The notes below the pieces were generated by a model, which saw only the letters and a program-made list of their open reading frames with translations, had not been told where the DNA came from and did no database searches. A DNA stretch of 36,837 nt from assembly GCA_905201915.1 (NCBI GenBank), contig CAJKQE010000014.1, positions 1 to 36,837 of the forward strand, read 5' to 3'. The first letter of the stretch is position 1. Each line of letters starts with the position of its first letter. The position numbers and the translations under genes are program-made. The DNA comes from an uncultured Lachnospiraceae bacterium (GTDB lineage Bacteria; Bacillota; Clostridia; Lachnospirales; Lachnospiraceae). This document shows, piece by piece, positions 17,801 to 24,907 of this stretch.

Positions 17801-18211
17801 CTTGTAAGAACGGCTAATAAGTCAGAACTGGAAAATGCTGTAAACAGAGCAAAACAAATTTTAGCAGATAAAAATCTTTATGTAGAAGATACCTTAGAAA
17901 ATTTAAGTGATACCTTGCAGAAGGCAGAAGAAATTTTAGCAGATAAAGAAGCAGCGAAAGAGTCTGTAGAAGAAATTTTAAAGAAGCTTATCAATGAGAT
18001 TTTAGAAGTACGCCTTATGGGTGATGTGGATATGAATGGTAAAGTGGATACAGCTGATGCAGCAGTTGTTTTACGTAGTAGTGCAGAATTAAATACAATG
18101 ACTGCAGAACAGGAAAACATCGCAGATGTGAATAGAGATGGCTCCTGCAGTCTTGATGATGCAGTATGTATTTTACAATATGCCTCAGAAAAAATTGAAA
18201 GTTTTCAATAG
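14825..18211 (+). CDS. Secreted GH30 (GH30_5-like) endo-beta-1,6-galactanase with FIVAR-dockerin tail
   Basis: A 1128-residue exported enzyme. The signal peptide is residues 1-33 (KKKKSKKAIAG..., cut after VYGA). The GH30 domain (about 37-550) opens with LKGWGTSLCWWGNTIGSWG and carries acid/base Glu237 in VEPLNEPD and nucleophile Glu341 in LWMSEVTKGG; the double-Trp opening is typical of beta-1,6-galactanases. Next come a beta-sandwich carbohydrate-binding-like domain (about 565-685), a bacterial Ig-like domain (about 692-765), a second binding-like domain (about 767-925) and two FIVAR helical modules (about 930-1058). The end (1065-1125) is a type I dockerin with two calcium loops: D1067-V-D-M-N-G-K-V-D and DVNRDGSCSLDD. 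It should cut the beta-1,6-galactan side chains of type II arabinogalactan. GTG 14825 is chosen for AAGGAGG just upstream. The cohesin partner is encoded next. Confidence 0.88.
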   Translation: MGKKKKSKKAIAGISAFVLGASALVPAFPVYGAEGISVNPQIHYQTLKGWGTSLCWWGNTIGSWGEQDFNGNGRPDREEIAELAFSPEYLNLNIVRYNVGGGDKENTSIKRCEGLVPGWTEDMTGTKDGTGEFNAEEFYSKSTEEMADAGQLWMLEQANKWRQEEGDIINEVFSNSPPYYMTKSGSSTGGYNWDKNNLKDDQYDEFAQYLARATKWVDQDLEKKYGTGVSYVEPLNEPDTNYWMDGSTKQEGCIFNTGELQSKAYREMQKALETEGLTDIQITGTDETSLWSANNSFNRLDNDVKENMTTIGAHTYSGNNAERNELRQTAQKYDKDLWMSEVTKGGGAHEDGCHESMDAANTRSQSEGIMADLKYMQPTAWIAWLIADSEYECLQTNSNWGLLHAVFEKDGPVPDYHTNLVNSDGSKKDWVPEEGYWAITKQFYTMMQYSKYLKTGYTMIDVGDGNMCAAISPTGDELVVVAQNFGNERNVSVDLSKFSGNMEAEIYRTSDSESCEKIETQDVSDTTLEMTLPTDSVSTAVVRATDGAPICDVDNYSKIVDADVEKPDEEWTKAENKFTYDGLWRNSAEEYGGGKYSTEENAGVTFTFEGDQAAIYGTKVPEGAVVNVVVDGEDKGQIELTAEEKDGEVMLFDTGKLKQGTHTVTFTKADGEGDKLIEINYGRIISGEFIEDILRVETLEDIYTIAGQKPEFPKIVQVMTNKGTTTEKTVEWNLKDIDFTQDVTVHGKIEGTNKTVPVNVKVIAANIEYFVDCNSPKSPLYEKIDSLSELKNDTPDQAYKEGSWGYKEQYGEYNGDINDHYDTGWYAYGGQSIEYTFPLEAGTYNVDFGFKEWWKDGNKSRPMAISMTVNGETTELGKTNTWNGGSWWNKASYQITCEEAADVTFTIAKAENNDPVLSFIQIQKEEKAEEISRLDILIEKAKELLNNEDVYTLSSAQALKDALTQAELLDQSQASEQELAAAYNELAAAMTGLVRTANKSELENAVNRAKQILADKNLYVEDTLENLSDTLQKAEEILADKEAAKESVEEILKKLINEILEVRLMGDVDMNGKVDTADAAVVLRSSAELNTMTAEQENIADVNRDGSCSLDDAVCILQYASEKIESFQ

Positions 18212-18242
18212 GGCAGGAAAATGATGGAAAGGAAAGGAAGTC

Positions 18243-18926
18243 ATGAAAGCAAGAATGAAAGCAGCGTTAAGCTTGCTTAGTGTAATGTTTATGTTGATTT
18301 CTGTACCTGTAATGGCATCAGAAAAACCAGAGTTGTATTTGCAGGCAGAGTATGTAAAAGACAGTGACAAAGAAATACAGGTAGAATGTAAAATTAAAAA
18401 CGGTGACAGTGTCAGTAATGGAAAAATACGTGTTTTATATGACGCTGACAAGGCAGAATTAAAGTCTTCCGGTGCAGGTGATGCACTGGAAGGCGCAATG
18501 TGTGAAATCAATGACTGCCTGAAAGGAAATAAAGAGGCAGGAGAATTAGTAGCAGCATTTGCGTCATCTGAAAAAATAAAAAAAGAAGGTTCTGTTCTGT
18601 CAATGAAATTTCAGGTGAAAGATGGTGTAAAAGATGGTGACAAAATTTCCTTTACACTGAAACCGGAAAAACTGGCAGGAGAAAGTGGTGATTTCACAGA
18701 AAAAGAAGTCACCATGAAATTCGAAACTGGAAAAAAGGAAGCCCAGATAAGTAAGCCGCAAGGTAGTGATACAGACGAAGATAAAGAAAAATTAAATTCT
18801 GATAAGAAAATAAGCAATGTAAAAACCGGAGATGAAACAGCAGCAGGAAAGTATATTGCATTAGGAATAGGAGCAGGTATTATTGCATTAGGCAGTATAG
18901 CAGCAGTAAAAAAGAAAAGATGCTGA
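18243..18926 (+). CDS. Cohesin-domain protein with sortase-type cell-wall anchor
   Basis: A 227-residue surface protein. The signal peptide is residues 1-25 (ALSLLSVMFMLISVPVMA). One cohesin-like domain follows (about 28-160): EIQVECKIKNGDSVSNGKIR, VLYDADKAELKSS, GELVAAFASSEKIKKEGSVL, SMKFQVKDG, ending KEVTMKF. A charged linker (about 163-192) leads to NVKTGDE, a hydrophobic stretch (YIALGIGAGIIALGSIAAV) and KKKRC, the layout of an LPxTG-type sorting signal with a variant motif. It begins 31 bp after the dockerin enzyme and ends 24 bp before the GH43 gene, so all three are probably one transcript. Its role would be to hold a dockerin protein on the wall. Cohesin is called from beta-strand pattern, not from a database search. 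If it is right, this is a one-cohesin scaffold. Confidence 0.8.
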   Translation: MKARMKAALSLLSVMFMLISVPVMASEKPELYLQAEYVKDSDKEIQVECKIKNGDSVSNGKIRVLYDADKAELKSSGAGDALEGAMCEINDCLKGNKEAGELVAAFASSEKIKKEGSVLSMKFQVKDGVKDGDKISFTLKPEKLAGESGDFTEKEVTMKFETGKKEAQISKPQGSDTDEDKEKLNSDKKISNVKTGDETAAGKYIALGIGAGIIALGSIAAVKKKRC

Positions 18927-18950
18927 AATATGAATGAAAAGGAGAAGGGT

Positions 18951-21900
18951 ATGAAAACAAAGAAGTATGTAAAAACAGCAGTAGCAGGTGTGTCCGCAGT
19001 TGCTATAGGTGCGACATCCATTCTTTCTGCAGTACCAGCAATGGCAGCAGAGCAGGAATTGAATAAAGAAGTCATAGCAGCGAACGATTATGTGTTATAT
19101 ACTGCAAACTGCGGTACTTCAGATCCAACTGTAGTACCAAATGAAGGGCAGGAGAAAATGGGACTTTTCCAGTCCAGTGTAGATCAGGCATACGGTGCAG
19201 ATTCACAAACAGGAAGAGTCTGGGGGCTTTCCCCGGATACGGAATATTCCGTAGCCAAAAAGCATGCAGACAATGCAGATGACATTGGTTATAGCTATGT
19301 ATATATGGGTGAAGAGGCTAAATTTGATAAATATAAAAGTACACTGGGGTATGATTTTGAAGTATTTGATAAAGATGAAAAAATTGAAGGGATTAAATCA
19401 GATACTTATGAAGTAACTGTTGCTTTTAAACATTTCTGGGATGGTCGCTCAGTAAACATTCAGTTAGAAAATGAAACCGTAGCAACAGATGTAAGTGTAG
19501 GCTATAATCAGTGGGTATCTCGCACATTTATTACTAAGGTTACAGATGGTGAACTGAATGTAGACATCAGCAGTCCAAGAAGAACCAGCACAAAGCAAGA
19601 TCCTATTTTAAACTTTGTAAAAGTTCGTGCTGTGGAAGATACAGAGAAAGAAGTGCAGACTTATGAGTCTATTACAGGTACAGCCGGAGCACCAATGTAC
19701 GACACTAACGGAAATCAAATTCAGGCTCATGGTGGACAAATTCAGAAGCTGACAGTAGACGGTGTGGAAAAATACTACTGGATTGGTGAAGATAAGACGA
19801 ATGATTATCGTCCGGTAGGCGGTGTTCATGTATACAGTTCCACGGACCTTTATAATTGGGATGATGAAGGAATTGTACTTCGCACTATGGAAAATCCTGA
19901 CCAGTTTGAAAATGATGAATACTTTAAAGCACTTTATGGAGATTTATCAGAAGAAGAGAAAGAAAAAATCTTCATTGATCTGGATAAGAATAATACAGTT
20001 ATGGAGCGTCCAAAGATGCTGTATAATGATAAAACAGGTAAATATGTAATCTGGTTCCATGCAGATGGAAGATATCCGGGCAGCGATGCTGATTATGGAA
20101 AAGCAAAAGCAGGTGTGGCAATCAGTGACAGTCCGACTGGTCCTTTCAAATTGCTGGGAAGTTATAAATTACACCATGCAGGGGATAATTATGGATTTGA
20201 CGGAGAAAGTGGAATTGGATCTGTACGTGATATGAATTTGTTTAAAGATGATGACGGACAGGCTTATGTAATTTATTCTTCAGAAGGAAATGAAACAACA
20301 TATATTTCAAAATTAAATGAGGACTATACAAATCTCGCAAAACCTCAGGGAGAAGCGGTAGAAGGCGTTGATTTTACCAGAAACTTCCCAAAATGGTCAA
20401 GAGAAGCTCCGGCAATGTTCAAATATAAAGACAAATATTACATGGTGAATTCAGGATGTACAGGCTGGAGTCCAAACCCTGCACAGTACGCAGTTGCAGA
20501 TAATCCTATGGGACCATGGACTGGTATGGGTGACCCATGTACAGACTGGGGAAGTAATACAACTTATGACACACAGAGTACCTGTGTATTTCCTGTAGAT
20601 GCAGAAGCTGGAAAATATATCTATATGGGAGACCGCTGGAATGCAGGGGATTTAAGTGAATCCAGATATGTATGGCTTCCTGTTGAATTCCAGGAAGGAA
20701 ATAAAATTGCTCTTAGAAGATATGAAAACTGGACATTAGATGAGCTGAATGATAAAGGAAGCTTTGAAATTGTGACAGAAATTCCTGAAATAGCAGACAG
20801 TGCAGAAGAATTACTTGCTGCATTGCCGGAAAAAGTAACAATCAGCAATGGAACAACAGAAACAGAGCATACTGTTACATGGAGTACAGATGGACTGAAA
20901 CCGGGTATGCTTGGTACTGTGACAGTAAAAGGAACATTGGATAATGGCAGAGAAGTCAGTCGCAAGGCACAGGTTGTAAATCCAAATACAGTATATTTCT
21001 TTGACAGTAATGCAAAAAAATCAGAATATTTCGATACGGTAAAAGAAGCAGCAGGTGAAAATCTGTTAAATACACAGCCGGATCAAAAGTACACAGAAGA
21101 GACAAAAGGTGGCTATACAAGTGTTCTGGAATCAGAAGATGGCAACAACTTTGACATGGGAACTCATGACGGCAGTGATATGTGGAGCAATGGTTACTGG
21201 GCAGCGGAGAAAAAAACGATTGATTACGCATTCACTTTAGAACCAGGAACTTATAATCTGGCAGCAGGTTTTCAGGAATGGTGGGCAGGTTGGACTGAAT
21301 ACAGAGGTATGAAAGTAACCGTATCTCAAAATGATAAGGTTCTGGCAGAGCAGGAGTGTTCCTTAGGAGATGAAGATCTTCAGATTGCACAGGAATTTGC
21401 AGTAGAAGAAGCTGGTCTTGTAACAGTAAGTATCAGCAAGACAGGCGGTGGAGATCCTGTACTTAGCTGGATTGGTATAATCGGGCAGAAGACAGAAAAT
21501 CCAGAGCCGGAAAAAGAGGCAGACAAAACCAGCCTGAATAATGCAATTCTTATGGCAGAAAAAATGGAAAAAGAACAAGAAGAAAATAAATGCTATACAG
21601 CGGAAAGCTGGGCAAAAGTGGCAGAAGCTTTAAAAGCAGCAAGAGAAATTGCTGAAGATAAAAATGCAGAACAGAAAACAGTAGATGAAGCATTTTTAAA
21701 TTTGATTACTGCATGTAGTACACTGGAAAGTGTAACAGAGAAAGTTGGATTAAAAGCAGCTATTGAAGGTGCAGAAGCAATTCTTGCAGATGAGGAAAAT
21801 CTGTCAAAATACACAGCAGAAAGTGTAGAGGCAGTAAGAACTGCTCTGGAAGAAGCAAAAGCAGTTCTTAATGACGAAGCAGCAGATCAGGAAATGATTA

Positions 21901-22499
21901 ACAAGGTAACAACAAATCTTCTTACTGCAGTCAACTCCATGATGCTGGAACCGGAAGAAGAAGTAAAACAAGGTTGGATTGAGACAGAAGACGGTTGGAC
22001 TTATTATGAAGACGGTAAAAAAGTGACTGCTTGGAAAGCTGTAGACGGAAAATGGTATTATTTCAATGAAAATGGTATTATGCAGACCGGCTGGGTATCT
22101 GTAGAAGGTCACTGGTATTATTTGAATACAGACGGAAGTATGGAAACAGGCTGGGTATCCGTAGGAGGACATTGGTATCACCTGAATGAAAGCGGAGCTA
22201 TGGAAACAGGCTGGGTATCCGTAGGAGGACATTGGTATCACCTGAATGAAAGCGGAGCTATGGAAACAGGCTGGGTATCCGTAGGAGGACATTGGTATTA
22301 CCTAAATGAAAGCGGAGCTATGGAAACAGGCTGGGTATCCGTAGGAGGATATTGGTATTATCTGAATGAAAGCGGAGCTATGGAAACAGGCTGGGTATCC
22401 GTAGGAGGACATTGGTATTATCTGAATGAAGACGGAACCATGGCAGCCAGTCAGTGGATTGATGGCTGGTATGTAGACGCATCAGGAAAGATGGTATAG
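18951..22499 (+). CDS. Secreted GH43 (GH43_24-like) exo-beta-1,3-galactanase with cell-wall-binding repeats
   Basis: ATG 18951 (AAAAGGAG 6 nt upstream) gives 1182 residues; 18930 is an in-frame alternative without a good ribosome site. A signal peptide (about 1-33, ending AVPAMAA) is followed by a binding-like beta-sandwich (about 45-225) and a five-bladed GH43 domain (about 235-590) with IQAHGGQIQK, YYWIGEDKT, VMERPKMLYN, SVRDMNLFKDDDG, WSREAPAMFKY and YDTQSTCVF. AHGG in place of the usual DP base motif is typical of GH43_24, which releases galactose from beta-1,3-galactan and bypasses beta-1,6 branches. Then come an Ig-like domain (about 615-675), a second binding-like domain (about 680-840), two FIVAR modules (about 850-995), and about nine 20-residue GW...WYYLN...G repeats of the choline-binding/CW_binding_1 type. 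It shares accessory modules with the GH30 enzyme but has no dockerin. Confidence 0.87.
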   Translation: MKTKKYVKTAVAGVSAVAIGATSILSAVPAMAAEQELNKEVIAANDYVLYTANCGTSDPTVVPNEGQEKMGLFQSSVDQAYGADSQTGRVWGLSPDTEYSVAKKHADNADDIGYSYVYMGEEAKFDKYKSTLGYDFEVFDKDEKIEGIKSDTYEVTVAFKHFWDGRSVNIQLENETVATDVSVGYNQWVSRTFITKVTDGELNVDISSPRRTSTKQDPILNFVKVRAVEDTEKEVQTYESITGTAGAPMYDTNGNQIQAHGGQIQKLTVDGVEKYYWIGEDKTNDYRPVGGVHVYSSTDLYNWDDEGIVLRTMENPDQFENDEYFKALYGDLSEEEKEKIFIDLDKNNTVMERPKMLYNDKTGKYVIWFHADGRYPGSDADYGKAKAGVAISDSPTGPFKLLGSYKLHHAGDNYGFDGESGIGSVRDMNLFKDDDGQAYVIYSSEGNETTYISKLNEDYTNLAKPQGEAVEGVDFTRNFPKWSREAPAMFKYKDKYYMVNSGCTGWSPNPAQYAVADNPMGPWTGMGDPCTDWGSNTTYDTQSTCVFPVDAEAGKYIYMGDRWNAGDLSESRYVWLPVEFQEGNKIALRRYENWTLDELNDKGSFEIVTEIPEIADSAEELLAALPEKVTISNGTTETEHTVTWSTDGLKPGMLGTVTVKGTLDNGREVSRKAQVVNPNTVYFFDSNAKKSEYFDTVKEAAGENLLNTQPDQKYTEETKGGYTSVLESEDGNNFDMGTHDGSDMWSNGYWAAEKKTIDYAFTLEPGTYNLAAGFQEWWAGWTEYRGMKVTVSQNDKVLAEQECSLGDEDLQIAQEFAVEEAGLVTVSISKTGGGDPVLSWIGIIGQKTENPEPEKEADKTSLNNAILMAEKMEKEQEENKCYTAESWAKVAEALKAAREIAEDKNAEQKTVDEAFLNLITACSTLESVTEKVGLKAAIEGAEAILADEENLSKYTAESVEAVRTALEEAKAVLNDEAADQEMINKVTTNLLTAVNSMMLEPEEEVKQGWIETEDGWTYYEDGKKVTAWKAVDGKWYYFNENGIMQTGWVSVEGHWYYLNTDGSMETGWVSVGGHWYHLNESGAMETGWVSVGGHWYHLNESGAMETGWVSVGGHWYYLNESGAMETGWVSVGGYWYYLNESGAMETGWVSVGGHWYYLNEDGTMAASQWIDGWYVDASGKMV
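22141..22440 (+). repeat. Five 60-bp tandem repeats encoding cell-wall-binding modules
   Basis: Units starting at 22141, 22201, 22261, 22321 and 22381 each begin TGGAAACAGGCTGGGTATCC. The first two are identical over all 60 bp and the others differ by a few bases. They encode METGWVSVGGHWY(H/Y)LNESGA. Divergent units flank them on both sides. The perfect period and near identity suggest recent expansion, with copy number likely to vary between strains. Confidence 0.92.
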
Positions 22500-22542
22500 A
22501 GTGTAAAAAAATTGGAAAAACCTAAAAAATATAAAAAGTGAA

Positions 22543-22585
22543 AAAGAGGCGATATTGGGAAAGTACTCCCGATATTGCCTCTTTT
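22543..22585 (+). terminator. Terminator of the galactanase locus
   Basis: AAAGAGGCGATATTGGG (22543-22559) pairs with CCCGATATTGCCTCTTT (22568-22584), 17 pairs with two G-U, and an extra T. A new promoter begins a few bases on. Confidence 0.85.
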
Positions 22586-22591
22586 GGGTTG

Positions 22592-22620
22592 TTGACAAGT
22601 GTGCACAAATATGATATAAG
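22592..22620 (+). promoter_or_regulatory. Sigma-A promoter of the YbaN/ABC operon
   Basis: TTGACA (22592-22597), a 17-nt spacer and TATAAG (22615-22620). The start would be near 22627, inside AGTTAATTAAGACTAACT, which shares GACTAACT with the operator-like box at 22706. This leaves a leader of about 115 nt before the first gene, containing a terminator-like hairpin. Confidence 0.75.
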
Positions 22621-22640
22621 TTAATTAAGACTAACTCATA

Positions 22641-22696
22641 AGGAGGTCGCATTAAATATGTAATGAATACTGTTTAATATGACTTCCTCTTTTTTT
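22641..22696 (+). terminator. Leader hairpin with T-tract, possible attenuator
   Basis: AGGAGGTC (22641-22648) pairs with GACTTCCT (22681-22688), extended inward by ATTAAA/TTTAAT, and is followed by C and seven T (22690-22696). It lies between promoter and first gene. The 5' arm is itself a perfect ribosome site followed by ATG-TAA (22658-22663) and by a four-codon ORF, ATG AAT ACT GTT TAA (22663-22677). A ribosome or other ligand on the arm would stop the terminator from forming. The inner sequence is related to 10078-10114. Confidence 0.65.
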
Positions 22697-22705
22697 GAGT
22701 TTGAG

Positions 22706-22724
22706 TAAGTTTAGACTAACTTAA
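22706..22724 (+). promoter_or_regulatory. DtxR/IdeR-like metal-regulator box
   Basis: TAAGTTTAGACTAACTTAA matches 16 of 19 positions of the remembered DtxR/IdeR consensus TWAGGTTAGSCTAACCTWA, with a clean TTAG-N-CTAA core. It sits just before the ribosome site (GGAGG 22732-22736) of the YbaN gene. A TATAAT at 22725-22730 abuts it. Metal (iron or manganese) control of the operon is inferred from the box only; no DtxR-family gene is in the window. Confidence 0.5.
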
Positions 22725-22742
22725 TATAATGCGGAGGAAATC

Positions 22743-23147
22743 ATGGAAAAGACAAAACGTGGATTGTGGATAGGAATTGCATTTTTAATGATGGGTGCAG
22801 GAGCTGTTGGTGTTATTTTGCCGGTTTTACCTACGGTTCCCTTTTTAATGGCGGCATTGTATTGTTTTGCAAGAGGTTCGAGAAAACTGGAAAATTGGTT
22901 TCGGCAGACTTCGCTGTATCAAAAGCATTTAGAGCCGTTTATGGATAAAAAAGAGATGACAAGGAAAGCCAAAATTATCGTAATGATTTCTATAACAGTT
23001 TTCATGGGAATTGGCTTTATTCTGATGGATAAAGTTCTGATTGGCAGAATTATTTTGGCAGCGGTTTGGTTGTTTCATATTCTTTACTTTACTTTGGGAA
23101 TAAAGACAGTAAAGAAAAACTGTATGGCAGGAGAAAATTTTAATTAG
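22743..23147 (+). CDS. YbaN-family (DUF454) small membrane protein
   Basis: A 134-residue inner-membrane protein with three or four TM segments (about 8-44 as a hairpin, then 79-97 and 100-122). The family hallmark is GVILPVLPTVPFLMAALYCFARGS in two halves around the PVLPT turn. Its biochemical function is unknown. Ribosome site GGAGG is 6 nt before ATG 22743. It is the first gene of an operon with the two ABC half-transporters 17 bp downstream, which suggests a helper or assembly role for them. Confidence 0.85.
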   Translation: MEKTKRGLWIGIAFLMMGAGAVGVILPVLPTVPFLMAALYCFARGSRKLENWFRQTSLYQKHLEPFMDKKEMTRKAKIIVMISITVFMGIGFILMDKVLIGRIILAAVWLFHILYFTLGIKTVKKNCMAGENFN

Positions 23148-23164
23148 CGAAAAGAGGATAGAAG

Positions 23165-24907
23165 ATGATTAAAAAAAGATTGATAGGACTTTTAAAAGAC
23201 TCTAAAAAATATATTGTTCAAAATGTACTTTGGCAGTGGCTGGGACTTCTGGCACAGATAACAGCAATTTTAGCAGTAGGACAGTTTTTAGATACTGCCA
23301 TATTTGGTAGTGTTACAAGCAGAGAGATTTTAACAACAGGCATGGTATGTGCAATTTCGATTATTATTAGAATGGTAAGTGATAAGAAAGCATCAAAGGC
23401 TTCCTTTTTGGCAAGCGCTGATGTGAAAAGAGTTTTACGTGAAAAGATATATGAGAAGCTGGTACGGCTTGGTGCGTCTTATAAAGAACAGATTTCCACT
23501 TCAGAAGTAGTACAGCTTTCGGTGGAAGGGGTAGAACAGCTGGAAACATATTTTGGAAGATATTTGCCACAGTTTTTTTATAGTCTGTTAGCTCCGATTA
23601 CTTTGTTTGCAGTGCTTTCTTTTATCAGCTGGAAAGCCAGTCTGGTATTGTTAATTTGTGTGCCTCTTATTCCACTTTCCATTGTAGCGGTACAGAAATT
23701 TGCCAAAAGACTTTTGAAAAAATATTGGGGCAGTTATACGGAATTAGGTGATAGCTTTCTGGAAAATTTGCAGGGACTTACAACTTTGAAGATTTATCAG
23801 TCTGATGAAAGAAAAGCAAAAGAAATGGATGAAGAAGCAGAAAAATTCAGACGCATTACTATGAAAGTGCTGACCATGCAGCTGAATTCCATCAGTGTTA
23901 TGGATTTGGTGGCTTACGGAGGTGCTGCCATTGGAATGATTGTTGTAGTGCGAGAGTATATAGACGGAAGCTTAGGCTTTGCCGGAGCTTTTGCTATTTT
24001 ACTGCTGGCAGCAGAGTTTTTTATTCCTCTGCGCTTGCTGGGCTCTTTCTTTCATATTGCAATGAATGGCATGGCAGCCAGTGATAAAATTTTCCGATTG
24101 TTGGATATGCCGGAAAGAGAGCTGGGAACAGAAGAACTTTCAGGAGAGGAATTGGATATCAATTTTGAAAATATAAGCTTTTCTTATGAAAAGGAACGTC
24201 CGATTTTAAAAGATGTGAGTTTTCATATCCCAAAAGGACAGTTTGTTTCCTTAGTGGGAGAGTCAGGATGCGGAAAAAGCACCATTGCTTCTTTGATTTT
24301 GGGAAGAAACAGGCAGTATCAGGGAAAAATTTTGCTGGGAGGCATGGATTTAAAAAATATAAAAGAAAAGAGTTTAATGGAACAGATTACCTTAGTAAGA
24401 CACAATAGTTATCTGTTTAAAGGTACAGTAGAAGAAAATCTTCTTATGGGAAATCCAAATGCCACACAAGAACAAATGATAGAGGTATTGAAAAAAGTAA
24501 ATTTATGGGAGTTTTTAAATGGACAGGAAGGGCTTTGTACAAAGCTGGCAGAAAAAGGAAGTAACTTTTCAGGAGGACAGTGCCAGAGACTTTGTATTGC
24601 AAGAGCATTGCTTCATAATACAGAAATTTATATTTTTGACGAAGCTGCTTCTAATATTGATGTAGAAAGTGAAGAAATTATTATGGATCTAATTCGCCAA
24701 TTGGCAGAAACAAAAACAGTACTGCTGATTTCTCACAGATTGGCAAATGTAAAAAAATCCCATTGTATCTATGTACTGAGTGAAGGAAAAATTGTGGAAA
24801 AAGGAACACATAGAGAATTGATGGAGCAGTCAGGAGTGTATAAGGAAATGTATAGAACACAGAAAAATCTGGAAAATTACGGATTAGAACAGGAGGTGTC
24901 AGCATGA
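23165..24907 (+). CDS. ABC exporter-fold half-transporter, subunit 1 (CydD-like)
   Basis: A 580-residue fusion of six TM segments (about 20-310) and a nucleotide-binding domain (about 330-570). It has Walker A GESGCGKST, signature FSGGQCQRLCIARAL, Walker B IYIFDEAASNID (Asp-Glu intact) and H-loop ISHRLANV. The phrase GLTTLKIYQSDERKAKEMDE and EFFIPLRLLGSFFHIAMNG resemble CydD-type subunits. It pairs with the next gene (ATGA overlap). Substrate is unknown: CydDC export thiols, but IrtAB/YbtPQ show that exporter-fold pairs under iron control can also bring in siderophores. Confidence 0.9.
   Translation: MIKKRLIGLLKDSKKYIVQNVLWQWLGLLAQITAILAVGQFLDTAIFGSVTSREILTTGMVCAISIIIRMVSDKKASKASFLASADVKRVLREKIYEKLVRLGASYKEQISTSEVVQLSVEGVEQLETYFGRYLPQFFYSLLAPITLFAVLSFISWKASLVLLICVPLIPLSIVAVQKFAKRLLKKYWGSYTELGDSFLENLQGLTTLKIYQSDERKAKEMDEEAEKFRRITMKVLTMQLNSISVMDLVAYGGAAIGMIVVVREYIDGSLGFAGAFAILLLAAEFFIPLRLLGSFFHIAMNGMAASDKIFRLLDMPERELGTEELSGEELDINFENISFSYEKERPILKDVSFHIPKGQFVSLVGESGCGKSTIASLILGRNRQYQGKILLGGMDLKNIKEKSLMEQITLVRHNSYLFKGTVEENLLMGNPNATQEQMIEVLKKVNLWEFLNGQEGLCTKLAEKGSNFSGGQCQRLCIARALLHNTEIYIFDEAASNIDVESEEIIMDLIRQLAETKTVLLISHRLANVKKSHCIYVLSEGKIVEKGTHRELMEQSGVYKEMYRTQKNLENYGLEQEVSA

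Noticed and set aside
21804..22292. Long minus-strand ORF with repeated MSSYGYPACFHSSAFIQVIP
   Set aside because: It is the antisense reading of the wall-binding repeats; periodicity of the real gene keeps it open. No ribosome site.
22141..22440. Regular 60-bp repeats resembling a CRISPR array
   Set aside because: There are no unique spacers; units are contiguous, in frame and encode wall-binding modules.
22701..22730. Second promoter TTGAGT-18-TATAAT around the DtxR-like box
   Set aside because: The start would fall at about 22737, within or after the ribosome site of ybaN, so it could not give a normal mRNA for that gene; kept only as a caution.
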